A stretch of 42,005 bases of DNA from Prorocentrum cordatum (GCA_963575745.1 CAUYUJ010014350.1:371465-413469); one strand, 5' to 3'; positions 1-10,018 are shown, counted from the first letter of the stretch. Translations and numbers: made by a program. The notes: generated by a model not told the origin, from the sequence alone.

Positions 1-82
1 ACATAGAAAGTACACCAAAAATACTCCAAGATGGCCCAAAATGGTCCAAAAATCGTCCCCTGACGATCTTGTTACTATTCTT

Positions 83-122
83 GAATGTTCCCCCCGTAGA
101 GGGACACGCCCGACTTCAAACC
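83..122 (+). repeat. Short dispersed repeat, inverted partner at 30365-30404
   Basis: This 40-nt block aligns without gaps to the reverse complement of 30365-30404 at 32 of 40 positions, including a shared GCCCGACTT core. The two copies lie 30 kb apart and neither sits in a recognisable gene. It runs directly into a G-run at about 123-139. Function unknown. Confidence 0.45.
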
Positions 123-277
123 TGGGGGGGGGGGGGGGGCAGGCGGGAAGCGCCCGGCGCCCCGAACGCGGCCGCCCGCCCTCCGCAGGTGCCGAAGACT
201 GGGAGAGGAGGCTCGAAAGTGCAGGCGACCGGGAGGGGCCGGGAGGTTTGGAGAAGGGCCGCGAGCGAGCACCGGGT

Positions 278-700
278 TAGGGGGGCCACATGCGAACCCT
301 GCCCCTACCCCCACGATTTCCGAGGGGGAGGGGCCGGGAGGTTTGGTAAAGGGCCGCGAGCGAGCAACTTGTTAGGGGGCCACGTGCGAACCCTACAGGG
401 CAGTTTTTGATACATAGGGTGTTTAAAAATATAAGATGTTTAATACATGATTGATTTATGAATGCATTGATGCGTGAACTCATCGTTGTTTTTAATACTA
501 AACCCTGCATTTTTAATACGTGACTCGCACGCGGAGCATGTATTAAAACCTGCACTGCACCCCTACCCCCCACGATTTCTGAGGGGGAGGGTGGGGTTCG
601 CTCCGTTCGGGAGCTCCCGAGCGAAGGGAACCCCACCCTCCCCCTCGGAAATCGTGGAGGGTAGGGGTAGGGTTCGCATGTGGCCCCTTACTGGTGTGCA
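278..700. repeat. Dispersed motif cluster with a 53-nt-arm hairpin at 561-666
   Basis: A motif containing CCACGATTTC, a G-rich run and GGCCACNTGCGAACCCT recurs at about 278-330, 372-402 and 640-690, and inverted at 561-595. Positions 561-613 and 614-666 are reverse complements with about 48 of 53 matches, centred on GGGAGCTCCC. An AT-richer stretch (405-545) separates the parts. No coding frame with family resemblance is visible. The palindrome most likely arose when one motif copy was inserted head to head with another. Confidence 0.6.
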
Positions 701-1200
701 GAGGCCAAGCTCGGGGTGGCCTGCCAACGTGTTCTCTCCGAAGACTGGGAGGAGGCTTGAGGTTCAAGCGACCACGGGAGGCCGAGCGGCTTCTGGAAAG
801 GCCGAGGGCGAGCACCTGGTGTCTAAAGGCCAAGCTCTCCGGGTGGCCTGCCAACGTTCGGGGGTGGACAAACCTCCCTTTAGTAGACCTCCCCTTAGTG
901 AAGACGGCCTGGGACCGAAACCGACGGACCTGGACCCGCAAAAAGGACGGCCGCGACCCCCCCTCGCGAACCGAAAACGGCCAATTCCTTAATCGACGTG
1001 CCAGGGTAGGAGGTCTGTCCACCTCCGAGACGCTTTCTTCTCTTCTCGGCCTCTTTTGCTCGCACAGGGGTCCCTGTCCCCGGGGGGGAGCCCGTGCTCC
1101 AGACACGGCGGGGAGGTGGGACACGCGACAGGCAGGGCACGCCTCGCCATCACTCGGACGCCCATTCCACGTGCATGTTTCGATGTCGCGCGCGTTTTTT
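701..1200. other. GC-rich stretch, nothing recognisable
   Basis: Open frames cross this stretch on both strands, but none shows a family motif. The words 'ggccaagctc' and 'ggtggcctgccaacgt' recur at about 701-735 and 829-857, so a short degenerate duplication of about 120 bp is likely. No RNA gene or transposon end is seen. Confidence 0.3.
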
Positions 1201-1204
1201 TTGT

Positions 1205-1211
1205 TATGTAC

Positions 1212-1242
<31 letters not shown>

Positions 1243-1296
1243 AACATACATACATATATGTGTGTATATATATGTATATATATATATATATCGCAA
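1205..1296. repeat. AT-rich microsatellite (TA and TACA units)
   Basis: Alternating TA runs are interrupted by CATACATACATA and TGTGTATA segments. This is the only strongly AT-rich island in the first 3 kb, which is otherwise GC-rich. Confidence 0.9.
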
Positions 1297-1388
1297 GATG
1301 ATCCAAGATCCTCCTCGATGGTCCTCGCCGGGAGAGGATGCACACGCCCGATCCGAGCGATGCCAAGACAAAGGCACCCAACGAACCA

Positions 1389-1739
1389 AGCCCGACGGCA
1401 TCCTCGGCCGCGGCGCGTCGGCGTAGGCTGCCCGCCTGCTGGCTTTCCGTCCCCCCCTCTTCCGCGCCCCCCCCCCCTCCCGCGGGGCCACGTTCGGCGA
1501 GGCATCGCCCATAGATCCGCTCTCGGCCCCCGAGAGCGAATCCGCACCTGCCTGCGCGAAGCCCGACGGCATCCTCGGCCGTGGCGCGTCGGCGGAGGCT
1601 GCCTGCTGGCTTTCCGTCCCCCCCTCCTCCGCGCCCCCCTCCCCCCCCCCGCGGGGCCACGATGGGCGAGGCATCGACCCCACAGATCGGCCCTCGGCCC
1701 CCGAGAGCGAGAGTCCGCGCCCCGACTGCCTGCGCGGGG
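1389..1739. repeat. Tandem duplication, 171-bp period, two copies
   Basis: AGCCCGACGGCATCCTCGGC starts at 1389 and again at 1560. The two copies stay similar through the C-rich tract, the GCGGGGCCACG word, the GCGAGGCATCG word and the CTCGGCCCCCGAGAGCGA word. A third partial echo (GGCGAGGCGTGGGCGATGG) follows at about 1757. The period is divisible by three, which explains why frames stay open across it; this is not evidence of a gene. Confidence 0.8.
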
Positions 1740-2190
1740 CGGGCCAGCGGGCCCCTCTCGGCGAGGCGTGGGCGATGGGCCGATGGGGGGGCGGAGCCTC
1801 CACCCCCATCGCTCCCGTCGCCCCCCGACGTGGCCGCGGACGGGCAGCGCCCGCGACGTCTGGCGCTCGGCGGCGAGCGAGGGGGGGCAAGCGAGGAGGC
1901 GGAGGCCCTCTCGGAGGGCGGCGGGGCTTCCCAGAAGCCCTCCGGCCTCCCGAGAGGTCACCCCTGTCGTCGGGGAGAGCTCAGGACACTTCTCCCAGGA
2001 GGCCAGGAGGGGCGTCCGAGCCGTCTGGGAGGGCCTGCTCTCTCTCGCTTCCCTCCCGGGCTCGCCGCCGAGAGGTGCCCCAAGCCCCCGCCCCTCCCCC
2101 AGCACGCCCCCCGCGGGCGCACGCCGCCTCCATCGCGGTGCCGCCGACCTTGGCGCCCCTGGCGCCCGGGGGGTCTGCCTGGGGCGGGCG
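1740..2190. other. GC-rich stretch, nothing recognisable
   Basis: Very GC-rich DNA with long stop-free frames on both strands, as expected from base composition. No domain motif, splice pattern or RNA gene can be supported. Confidence 0.3.
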
Positions 2191-2345
2191 AGGAGGAGGA
2201 GGAGGAGAAGGAAGGAAGGAAGGAAGGAAGGAAGGAAGGAAGGAAGAGGAGGAGGAGGAGGAGGAGGAGGAGGAGGGAGGAGGAGGAGGGGGAGGAGGAG
2301 GGGGAGGAGGAGGGGGAGGAGGAGGGGGAGGAGGTGGAAGTGGAG
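2191..2345. repeat. Purine tract: AGG and GGAA microsatellites
   Basis: A run of AGG triplets, then about nine GGAA tetramers, then AGG and GGGGAGGA units. One strand is almost purely purine for about 150 nt, a composition able to form triplex (H-DNA). Conceptual peptides from it are poly-Glu, poly-Arg or poly-Gly and are not evidence of a gene. Confidence 0.9.
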
Positions 2346-2929
2346 GCTGAGGAACTGGAGGCCAGCGGAGGGAGAGAGGGGCCGCAGACCTCCGACGAGT
2401 TCGGGAGCTCTGCGCTGGTCCCTGGAGGTCTTCTCGCCTCGGGATGCGCTCCAGCAGCTGCGCCTCGCCAAGAGCGTTTTCCAGGGGTGCCGGAGTCGTG
2501 CCGAACGGCCGCTGGAGGCCCGAGCTGTGGGCGATGGCCTGGAAAGCCACGCCTCCGACGGCAGGTTCGTTTCAGTCCAGGCGCGTTGCCTCGCTGCCCG
2601 CCTCTGGGGCCCCGCATCGAGCCCCACGTCGTCTCATCAACGGATCCGGGGACGCAAGACCCTGGCGAAGGGGGCGGGAACTCTGGGGCCGCGCATTGAA
2701 AGGCACATCGTCGGATGCCAAGGTTCTCATCTGGAGGAATCAGAATCTGCATATCCGCCACCGTGCCGCTGGGCACGGAGTGGGCGTGTCCTCAGGTCCT
2801 GTGCCTCGCCCCCAGAGCCCGAATTCTCGATCCTGAGGGTTTTACGGGGCCCGGAGCCCATATTGCCAACTCTTCTTTGGCTTGTCGCGTGCCCCCTGGG
2901 GTTCCCGGCGGCTTGTTGCGCTACTTTTT
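2346..2929. other. Unclassified GC-rich stretch
   Basis: No gene, RNA or repeat is recognised. Overlapping frames exist on both strands without family motifs. Its right edge grades into the CCAAGAGGC minisatellite. Confidence 0.3.
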
Positions 2930-3535
2930 CGGGCCCCAAAGGGCCCCCAGACGGGCCAAAAGGGCCCCAAGAGGCCCCCAAGACAATCAGCGAGGACCCT
3001 GATTCGCCGAAAGATCGCACCAAGACGCCCAGCATGGCGTCCAGGCGGCCAAAGAGGCCTCCGAGGCGCTCCAAGAGGCCCCCAAGACGGCTCCCAACGG
3101 AGCCCCACGAGGCAAGAATCGTTGACTTGCCTTAGGTGTCTGAATGCTTTTGGGCGTTATCGCCTTTTCAGCTTCCCGACACTCCCAGACAGCAGGCCGC
3201 CAAGATCGCCCCAAGACTGCCCAGGAAGCTTCCTAGAGGGCCCCGAAACGGCCCCAAGACGGCCCAACAGGCGCCCAAGACGGCCCAAGAGGCCTCAAAG
3301 ACTGCTCCAAGAGGGGACCCAGAAGGGGGACCCGAACGGACATTTGGAGCCCTCGGCCCCAAGAGGCCCCCAAGAGGCCCCACGAGGCACCCAAGAGGCA
3401 CCCAAGAAGCCCCCAAGAGGCTCCCCAAAGGCCCCAAGAGGCCCCCAAGAGGCCCCCAAGAGGCCCCCACGAGGCCCCAAAACTGCCCCCCAGAGGCCCC
3501 CGAGAGCGTTCCGAAGAGACCCCAAGAAGCATCCC
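2930..3535. repeat. Degenerate minisatellite, unit near GGCCCCCAAGA
   Basis: Words such as GGCCCCCAAGAGG and GGCCCCAAGACGG recur every 11-15 nt, tightest at 3355-3480. The same minisatellite family appears at 17525-17965, at about 11380-11430 and in reverse complement at 5705-5835. It is therefore a dispersed low-copy repeat family and not a local accident. Stop-free frames across it are by-products of the repeat. Confidence 0.8.
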
Positions 3536-3603
3536 TGAGAAATCTGACCCACAATCCTGGCACGGTTGAGGGATGGGCCGAGGGCCATTAGGATACATGT
3601 GAA

Positions 3604-3730
3604 CTCTCGGAGGTCTGGGTGGATCTCTTGGATCGGCGCTGCTCCCCCCTCCCTGCGCACAGGGTGGGGCTGCAGGCGCCGCCAAGGAGGTTTAGTGCTG
3701 ATCCAAAAGATCTGCGCGGATTTCCGAAAA
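3604..3730. mobile_element. MITE-like short palindromic element, copy 1
   Basis: The ends 3604-3640 and 3694-3730 are inverted copies of each other (26 of 37 matches). Both share a GGATC core about 27 nt in from the outer edge. The middle is GC-rich (GGCGCTG, then GCGCCGCCAAGG). Related copies lie at 29452-29589 and, more decayed, at 7073-7170. Short size, terminal inverted repeats and several copies fit a MITE or foldback element. No target-site duplication is obvious and no transposase is present. Family assignment is inference. Confidence 0.5.
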
Positions 3731-3734
3731 TAGC

Positions 3735-3745
3735 TGTTAGTGTTG

Positions 3746-3777
<32 letters not shown>

Positions 3778-4050
3778 GGTGGTGGTGTTGCTGTTGTTGT
3801 TGTTGATGGTGTTGTCGATGTTGCTATTGTTGATGGTGTTGTTGTTGATGTTGTTGTCGTTGTTGATTGTGGTGCTGTTGTTTCTGTTGATGTTGCTAGT
3901 GTTGCTGGTGTTGTTGATGGTGGTGCTGTTGTTGGTGTTGTTGGTGTTGCTGATTGTGTTGGTGTTGTTGTTTTTGGTGATGGTGGTGGCGTTGGTGTTG
4001 TTGGTGATGGTGGTGTTGTTGCTGTTGTTGGTGCTGTTGGCGTTGAACTC
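3735..4050. repeat. GTT/GGT/GAT triplet array
   Basis: About 315 nt of GTT triplets with GGT, GAT, GCT and GTC variants. It forms the left part of family A copy 1: equivalent triplet arrays sit at the same place in copy 2 (7974-8104). All frames are low complexity (poly-Val, poly-Leu, and Gln-His-rich on the other strand). Confidence 0.9.
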
Positions 4051-4512
4051 TCATTACTGAAACATACATACATACATAATGTTGATCCCCCCTCTGGTGC
4101 ACATGGTATGTTTCAATTGAAGTGCCCCCCCGGCGCTCGCCGCCTGTTTTTTTACGATGGAAATTATTCGTCCTCAAACTGCGTCTCTGGTCCCCGGGTT
4201 ACAACGGCAACGGTTCCCGCCTGAGACTTCCTCACAATTTAGCCAGGACCCCCGCTCCCGCCCGAGACTTCCACGCATTGTGTTCAGGAATCGCGCTCTG
4301 CTTTGGGACTTCCTTCCAACTTATTCAAGAATCGCTCCCTCGGCGCTCTGGAGTCGCGCTCCGGCTGGAGACTTGCCTGCAAGTTACTTAAGAATAGCGC
4401 CCTTGCGTTGGAATTTCCCGCAATTTACTCAAGCGCCGCCCTCCCGACACTCAGGCACCCAGGAGTGGCGCTCACGCTTAGGACTCCCTCACAATTTTTT
4501 TAGGAATCGAGA
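4046..4512 (+). repeat. Family A, copy 1: degenerate ~40-bp repeats
   Basis: After the triplet array comes GTTGAACTCTCATTACTGAA, then GTTGATCCCCCCTC, then about seven degenerate repeats of roughly 40 bp. Each carries words like GAGACTTCC, CAATTTA and CAGGAATCGC. The same order is found at 8104-8528 (same strand) and 10771-11202 (opposite strand). That the three copies share both unit order and junction words shows that they are copies of one composite element. No coding role can be supported. Confidence 0.8.
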
Positions 4513-4815
4513 TCTCGCTGCCGTTCGTGGCCCAGTTGCAGCCCTTCGTGGCCTCCTCGCTGCCCTTCGTGGACCCGTTGCAACCCTTCGTGGCCCCCTC
4601 GCTGCCTTTCGTGGCCCCGTTGCACCCCTTCGTGGCCCCCTCACTGCCCTTCGTGGCCCCGTTGCAGCCCTGCGTGGCCTCCATCGCTTTGTTTCGTGGC
4701 CCCGTTGCAGCCCTCCGTGGCCCCCTCGCTGCCCTTCGTGGCCCGTTGAGGCCCTTCGTGGCCCCATCGCTGCCGTTCGTGGCCCCGTTGCAGCCATTCG
4801 TGGCCCCCTCGCTGC
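4513..4815 (+). repeat. Family A minisatellite, unit near CCCTTCGTGGCCCCGTTGCA
   Basis: Units of about 18-21 nt built from GGCCCC, GTTGCAG or CTCGCTG and CCCTTCGT follow the 40-bp repeats directly. The same minisatellite follows in copy 2 (8529-8765) and, reversed and longer, in copy 3 (10019-10770). Copy number differs strongly between the three, so this module expands and contracts on its own. Confidence 0.85.
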
Positions 4816-5130
4816 GCCCCAAGAGAGGCCCAAGAGAGGGAGCCCGAAGCGGAAATCCGAGGGCCCCCGAGGGCCTCCACCGGCCGCCGGGGACGAGGAG
4901 CCTCCCGCAGGCGCCCCCCGAGGCGGGCGCGCGGGGCCCGCCTGCGACCGCATCAGGCGCGCGCCCGCCGCCGGCGCCGCCGCCAGCGCCGCCGCCGCGG
5001 GCTCCAGGACGGCCGCCGCCGCCGCCGCGGGGTGATCCCCCGCCGGCGCCGCCGCCGCGTGCTCCAGGACGGCCGCCGCCGCCGCCACGGCGGGCGGCTC
5101 CGCCGCGGCGCCTGCCGCAGGCGCCTCGCG
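4816..5130. repeat. GCC/GCG-rich low-complexity block
   Basis: From about 4970 this is mostly GCC, CGC and GCG triplets with two near-copies of a CTCCAGGACGGCCGCCGCC phrase about 54-57 nt apart. Strongly GC; peptides from it are poly-Ala, poly-Pro or poly-Arg. Not called as a gene. Confidence 0.6.
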
Positions 5131-5700
5131 CAGGCGGCGCTGCAGCAGAGGAGCAAGCAGGTTCGAGGGGGGGGGGAGCACACAGGGCAGTGCGCCCACG
5201 GAAGGCGGGCGTCGCCAAAAAGTTGGCCTTCAGTGAGCTCGTTGCCGCCATGCCGTTGCAAGCATGCGTGCCGTCGCAGACATATGGCTGAGGAACGCTC
5301 CCGCGGGAGCGCGAAACGACGTCCCTTGCACCAGAAGGCTGACGCAACTCTCCCTCCGGTCTGATGTAAAAGGGACGCCAGCCGAAGGGACTTCTGAGAC
5401 CGCGGCGCTGCGACTTCGAAGAACGAGTGAAAGCGCCCCACGACGACCTTGCGGGCGAAGCCGAGCGGCCGTCTCAAGAGCCCCTATTGGAACCACAGGA
5501 CAATCATCCAGACTCACTATGCCCCTTTCTTTCTCCAAGGGCGTCTAACTTCGCGCTTCGCGCTGCGCGAAGCGCGAAGCGCGAATGACTTCGCGCTCCC
5601 GCGCCGCACCCCCGCAGCCCCCCAGGGGAGACGAGGAGGATAAGGAGGAATCGGAGCCGATGCGCGAAGCGCAGAGAACTTCGCGCCCACGAGGGCGCCC
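5131..5700. other. Unclassified stretch containing a 31-nt perfect palindrome
   Basis: No gene is recognised. At 5549-5579 there is a perfect hairpin with 15-nt arms (CTTCGCGCTTCGCGC and its complement) around a single T, followed by a third GCGCGAA unit. Related GCGCGAAGCGC words occur at about 5662 and 18220. Confidence 0.5.
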
Positions 5701-5835
5701 TTGTCCGTCTTGGGGGCCTCGTGGCGGTCACAAGGGCCTCGTGGAGCGTCTTGGGTGCCTCGGAAGAGCCTCTTGGGACCTCTCAGGGGCTCTCTTGGGA
5801 GCCTTTTGGGGACTCCTCGGGGCCTCTTGGGCTCT
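5701..5835 (-). repeat. Reverse-strand copy of the CCAAGAGGC minisatellite
   Basis: Words such as GCCTCTTGGG and CTCTTGGGAGCC recur every 12-16 nt. This is the reverse complement of the array at 2930-3535. It abuts the CTC tract that follows. Confidence 0.6.
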
Positions 5836-6116
5836 CCTCCTACTCCTCCTCCTCCTCCTCCTCCTCCTCCTCCTCCTCCCTCTCTCCTCCTCCTCCTCCC
5901 CCTCCTCCTCCTCCTCCTCCTCCTCCTCCTCCTCCTCCTCCTCCTCCTCCTCCCTCCTCCTCCTCCTCCTCCTCCCCCTCCTCCTCCTCCTCCTCCTCCT
6001 CCTCCTCCCTCCTCCTCCCTCCTCCTCCTCCTCCTCTCTCCTCCTCCTCCTCCTCCTCCTCCTCCTCCTCCTCCTCCTCCTCCTCCTCCGCCTCCTCCTC
6101 CTCCTCCCCCTCCTGG
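5836..6116. repeat. CTC triplet array (about 280 nt)
   Basis: An almost pure pyrimidine run of CTC triplets with a few CTCC and CCTC slips that change phase. The slips split conceptual frames between poly-Ser, poly-Pro and poly-Leu. Such a long homopurine/homopyrimidine tract can form triplex DNA. Confidence 0.95.
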
Positions 6117-6244
6117 GGCCTCCGCGCCCGAGGGAGGCAGGGGGCCGGACAGGCGCCCGCGGAGGCAGCTGCTGCCCGAGTACCTGCGCGGGGGCGCCCT
6201 GCGCCGGCGCCTGCGCCGGCGCGCTGGGGGGGGGGGCCGCGGCC

Positions 6245-6417
6245 CCCGTCCTCGCCCTGATCCTGGTCGTCGTCGCCGCCGTCGACGTCGTCGCCGCCGC
6301 CGTCGCTGCCGCCGCCGTCGACGTCGTCGTCGTCGTCACCGTCGTCGCCGACGCCGTCGCCGTCGCCGCCATCGCCGTCGCCGTCGCCGCCGCCGCCGCT
6401 GCCGCCGCCGCCGTCGA

Positions 6418-6457
<40 letters not shown>

Positions 6458-6573
6458 ACCGCCGTCGTCGTCGTCGTCGTCGTCGCCGCCACCGCCGTCG
6501 TCGTCGTCGTCGCCGCCATCGCCGTCGCCGCCATCGCCGTCGCCGCCGCCGCCGCCGCCGTCGCGTCGTCGTC
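6245..6573. repeat. CGT/CGC triplet array (about 330 nt)
   Basis: CGT and CGC triplets with rare CAT or GAC variants, ending near 6573. (ACG/CGT)n arrays are CpG-dense, since every triplet contains CG; one this long is notable. Peptides from it are Arg-, Val/Ala- or Thr/Ala-rich and are not gene evidence. Confidence 0.95.
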
Positions 6574-7072
6574 GTTGGTGACAGACTGCGTGGTGACCTC
6601 GAAATCCCCGAAGACATCACCGTACGGCCCGTCTGCGCAGATATCCTCGGAGAGCGACCCAAGTACCAAAACCGTGCGGTCACCCAGAATGCCCATTGAC
6701 TCACCACACGGTGTGGTCACCGCACCGACTAGGGACCCCCGAAAGAGATTGAGGGGGGAAACGCTACGGTCGCTGGTGGACACGTGAGGAACAAACAGAC
6801 GCGTCTTGCTTTCGACAGCTTCCGCGCCGACCCCTCAGATCCGAGCGACACAAAAAATCCCGACAGCCGTTGTGGGCACGGTTCTTGGCTTCTGGGGGCC
6901 ACTTCCTGGCCCCAGGACCGTCAAAGCGAGGCCCGCTGTGGAACGCCACCCAAGTGGCTGGGCGGGTTTGGGGGGCGAGCGGGGAGGAGGGCAGGCAGCA
7001 CGAGCGTGCTGAAGCCGCAGCCATCGACCCCGCGGACTGGAGCCCCAGGACAGCCACACTCGAACAGACCGC
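6574..7072. other. Unclassified mixed-composition stretch
   Basis: Sequence complexity is normal here, unlike the flanks. Short frames occur on both strands, but none shows a domain I recognise. An exon of an unknown gene cannot be excluded. Confidence 0.3.
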
Positions 7073-7170
7073 CCGAGGTCCGCGCGGAGCTCTTTGATCG
7101 GCGCTGGACCCCCCTCCCTGGCGCGCGCGGAGCCCGCCAGGGGCGGCGCGGGAGGCTCCGCAAGGAGGGG
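7073..7170. mobile_element. MITE-like element, decayed copy
   Basis: The left side (CGAGGTCCGCGCGGAGCTCT, then GATCGGCGCTGGA) matches the left ends of the elements at 3604 and 29452. The GC-rich middle (GGGGCGGCGC, CCGCAAGGAGG) also matches. The right inverted arm is not clearly preserved. Confidence 0.4.
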
Positions 7171-7972
7171 CCCAGCGCCTCCTCGACGCCCCACGAGCCA
7201 CTTCGACGAAACAGATGGCGGTTATGTCTCCACTCAGCCATCACCAGCAGGCAGTGGTGAAAGGGACGCGACGGTGTCCAGCGTAGAGCTCATTGAGAAG
7301 TACCTGCCTGTGTAAGAGATCTGGAGCTTGCAGACGGGGTCTGGAGCGGGGCCAGGGAAACAAGGAAGGGGAGGGGGAGGGGGAGCGTCGAGTTCCCAGA
7401 AGGCTCGGCCACTTTGCGTTTCTGGCCGCTCGGCACAAGGTCCCCGCAGCATGAACGGTTTCAGACTGCTCCAAGGCTAATCGCGCAGCAGGGCACAAGT
7501 GGCCCAGTCCAGGAAACGTGAACCCTCCCACAAAAAAATCGCTTGGGGTGGGGGGGGGGCGGCGGGATGCATCGGGGGCGCGCAAACACGGATTAGGGAT
7601 CCATGGATCTGGTGCGCGGTCGCCAAATCCAGGGACCGGGGGAGGTGCCCTAAATGCGGCAAGTGCCGCCTCGCTCGGCGGCGGAAATCCGCGATTTCCC
7701 ATGGAGACGGGACCCGTCGCTAGTCCACGCCCCCTGAATCCATGGTTGCGATCGCCTGAACCCACCCCCGATCTGCTGGCCTTCAGGGCAGGTGGCGCCT
7801 CAGAGGGGCTCGGAGGCTCCCGAGAAGCCTTCCTGGAAAGCGGGGGGGCTCCCGAGAGGGCCCCCCGGCGCCTCCTCAAGGCTCGCCCCCCCCCCCCCCC
7901 GCGCCGCGGAACGCAAAAACGGCGGGAGTCTCTCGGCTCCACCTCGGCCTGTGGGGCGCCCTGGGGCCGGCA

Positions 7973-7973
<1 letters not shown>
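7171..7973. other. Unclassified stretch, one possible short coding end
   Basis: The frame ending at about 7315 (+) gives 36 residues of ordinary composition ending ELIEKYLPV before a stop. It could be the tail of an exon, but no family is recognised. 7550-7770 holds several CCATGG and GATC palindromes. Nothing else is supported. Confidence 0.25.
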
Positions 7974-8003
<30 letters not shown>

Positions 8004-8059
8004 GGCTGCGGCTGCGGCTGCGGCTGCTGCAGCTGCTGCCATTGTTGTTGTTGTTGTTG

Positions 8060-8104
<45 letters not shown>
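7974..8104. repeat. CTG/TTG triplet array
   Basis: Three blocks: CTG with CGG, then TTG, then CTG, ending in GTTGAATTCTCATTTCTGAA. The same junction follows the triplet array of family A copy 1. One frame is poly-Gln on the minus strand, but the polypeptide around it has no other gene-like features. Confidence 0.9.
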
Positions 8105-8528
8105 AATTCTCATTTCTGAAGAATAATTATTGTTGATCCCCCCTCACCGGTGCAAGCTGTTTTTTCTCCATCAAAGTGTGCCCCTCGACGCTCGCACCCT
8201 GGTTTTTGACAGAGAAAATCTTCCTGCTCAAACTGGCCCCCGGGCCCCCAGGTTACAACCACAACGGCTCCCGCCTGAGACTTCCTTACAATTTAGGCAG
8301 GACCCCCGCTCCCGCCCGAGATTTCCTCGCATTTTATTCAGGAATCGCGCTCTCGCTTGGGATTCCCTTATAATTTATTCAGGAATCGCTCTCCCGGAGC
8401 TCTGGAGTCGCGCTCTCGCTGGAGACTTGCTTCAAACTTACTGAAAATAGCCTTGCGTTGGAATTTCTTGCAACTTGCCCAAGCGCCGCGCTCCCGACAC
8501 CCAGGCGCCCAGGAGTCGCGCCCGTTGT
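8104..8528 (+). repeat. Family A, copy 2: degenerate ~40-bp repeats
   Basis: This follows copy 1 in order: ATTGTTGATCCCCCCTC, a CCCTGGTTTTT word, CTCCCGCCTGAGACTTCC, AATTTAGGCAGGACCCCCGC and CAGGAATCGCGCTC units. It is the outer part of the left arm of the large inverted repeat with 9721-11202. Confidence 0.85.
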
Positions 8529-8765
8529 GGCCCAATGTGCATGCCCTTCGTGGCCCCGCTGTCGCCATTTGTGTCCCCCTCATTGTCCTACGTGGCCCAG
8601 TTGCTACCCTCAGTGGCCCCACAGTTGCCTTCTGTGGCCCCGCATTATCTGCACTTCGTGGCCCCCGCTCGTTCGCATTCTTCGTGGCCCCATGCGCATT
8701 CCCTTCGTGTCCCCGCTGTCGCCCTTCGTGGCCTACGTCGTGCCCTTCGTGGCCCTGCTGTCGTT
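8529..8765 (+). repeat. Family A minisatellite, copy 2 (short)
   Basis: Units of 15-25 nt built from GTGGCCCC and CCCTTCGTGG. It is 237 nt long, against about 750 nt at the mirror position in copy 3. Length polymorphism between the inverted arms is therefore concentrated here. Confidence 0.8.
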
Positions 8766-9077
8766 CTCTCTCGCTCTCGCTTTCGCTCGTCGTCGCCGTC
8801 GTCGCCGTCGTCGTCGACGTCGTCGTTGTCGTGGTCGGTCCCCTGTCCGTCCCTCCTGGGGTCGGGTCGACGGTCCGCAGCCGCCCCGCCGATCAGCTCT
8901 GCCGCTGGCCAGGCCGACGGTCCGCGGCCGCCCCGCCGCTTGCCGGGGCCTGGCCTGCAGGGAAGAAAGGTATACCCCCCAAAAGGGGTTCGATCAAAGA
9001 CGAAGAGGGCGGGTATCGAGGGTTTGGGAAATACGCGTTATTGGACACTCGAGCATATAAGGGCGAACAGTCTTAAA
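8766..9077 (+). repeat. Family A tail module, copy 2
   Basis: A CTCTCGCTCTCGCTTTCGCT run, then CGTCGT triplets, then about 230 nt of single-copy-like sequence. The same text occurs in reverse complement at 9736-10018, with shared words CGGTCCCCTGTCCGTCCC, GATCAGCTCTGCCGCTGGCC and CTGCAGGGAAGAAA. The mirror copy fixes the order of modules in the full element. No protein family recognised. Confidence 0.85.
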
Positions 9078-9215
9078 AAGATTGTTGTTGTTGCTGCTGT
9101 TGTTGGTGGTGGTGGTGTTGGTGTTGCTGTTGTTGGTGATGTTGTTGTTGCTGTTGTTGCTGTGGTTGTTGTCGTGGTCGTCGTCGTCGTCGTTGTTCTT
9201 GCTGCTGCTGCTCGA
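9078..9215. repeat. TTG/GGT/CTG triplet array, inner edge of the left arm
   Basis: TTG triplets with GGT, CGT and CTG variants. The mirror array is CAG/CAA at 9673-9735. Each family A element is therefore bounded by triplet arrays at both ends. Confidence 0.9.
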
Positions 9216-9672
9216 GATGAGAGAGCGGTTCCCGTCGGTCCCCGGGGAAGCGGGGCCTGAACCTCCAGGGGCCCGCGCCGTGAAGAGGCGGGTCGAGGAG
9301 TAAGAGGTCGAGGCACGGCCGCGTGCACGTTAGTGTGCTGAGCCAAATGGGACGCACAGGGACATACCAATATTACATGTCCTCCTTGGAGGCGCGCGTC
9401 CGACCCGAACATATTGTATACCCATGTTGCAGCATATCGTTTCCCGAGCGGTGTGGCCAGAAAGCGCCCGCCACGACGCATATACTATAAGATTTCTCAG
9501 TGCGCGCGTCGCCCCTAGGGGGGCGACGGACATATAGTATAAGTATGTTGGGGTCACGCCAACCAAAAGCCGCCTCCAGCGTTGAGGCGAGAGCACGACT
9601 CCCAACAAGCTGTGAAGAAACCTCATGCGAAACGACTGCCGCACCGCCTCCGGACCCGACGGTCTCGGGTTG
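9216..9672. other. Spacer of the large inverted repeat
   Basis: No gene is seen. A degenerate 27-nt direct repeat built around CATAT-GTATA-ATGTTG occurs at about 9400-9428 and 9523-9551, with a related CATATACTATA word near 9479. There is also a small palindrome, GCCCCTAGGGGGGC, at about 9510. Confidence 0.4.
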
Positions 9673-9681
9673 CAAAAACAA

Positions 9682-9719
<38 letters not shown>

Positions 9720-9735
9720 ACAACAACAACAATCA
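9673..9735. repeat. CAG/CAA triplet array
   Basis: CAGCAGCAACAGCAA-type run ending in CAACAACAACAATC. It mirrors the left-arm array at 9078-9215 but is shorter. Confidence 0.9.
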
Positions 9736-10018
9736 TTTCAAGATTGTTCGTTCTTATCTCCTCGAGTGTCATTCAACGCGTATTTCCCAAACCTTCGCTA
9801 CCCGCCCTCTTCGTCTTCGATCATAACCCTTTGGGGGGGTATATGTTTCTTCCCTGCAGGCTGGGCCCCGGCAAGCGGCGGGGCAGCCGCGGACCGTCGG
9901 CCTCGCCAGCGGCAGAGCTGATCGGCGGCAACCCGACCCCAATAGGGACGGACAGGGGACCGACCACGACGACGACGACGAGCGAAAGCGAGAGCGAGAG
10001 CGAAAGCGAGAGCGACAG
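9736..10018 (-). repeat. Family A tail module, copy 3 (inverted)
   Basis: Reverse complement of 8766-9077, ending in GACGACGACGACG and a CGAAAGCGAGAGCGAGAGCG run. A few substitutions and short indels separate the two arms, so the inversion is not brand new. Confidence 0.85.

Noticed and set aside
543-3135. Very long overlapping open frames on both strands (694 and 813 codons)
   Set aside because: They cross microsatellites, a 171-bp duplication and a minisatellite; composition is Arg/Pro/Gly-rich as expected from GC-rich non-coding DNA; no domains.
7241-8113. Minus-strand frame beginning with poly-Gln, like a polyglutamine protein
   Set aside because: The poly-Gln comes from a family A triplet array that recurs at non-coding sites; the rest is Arg/Pro-rich with no domain.
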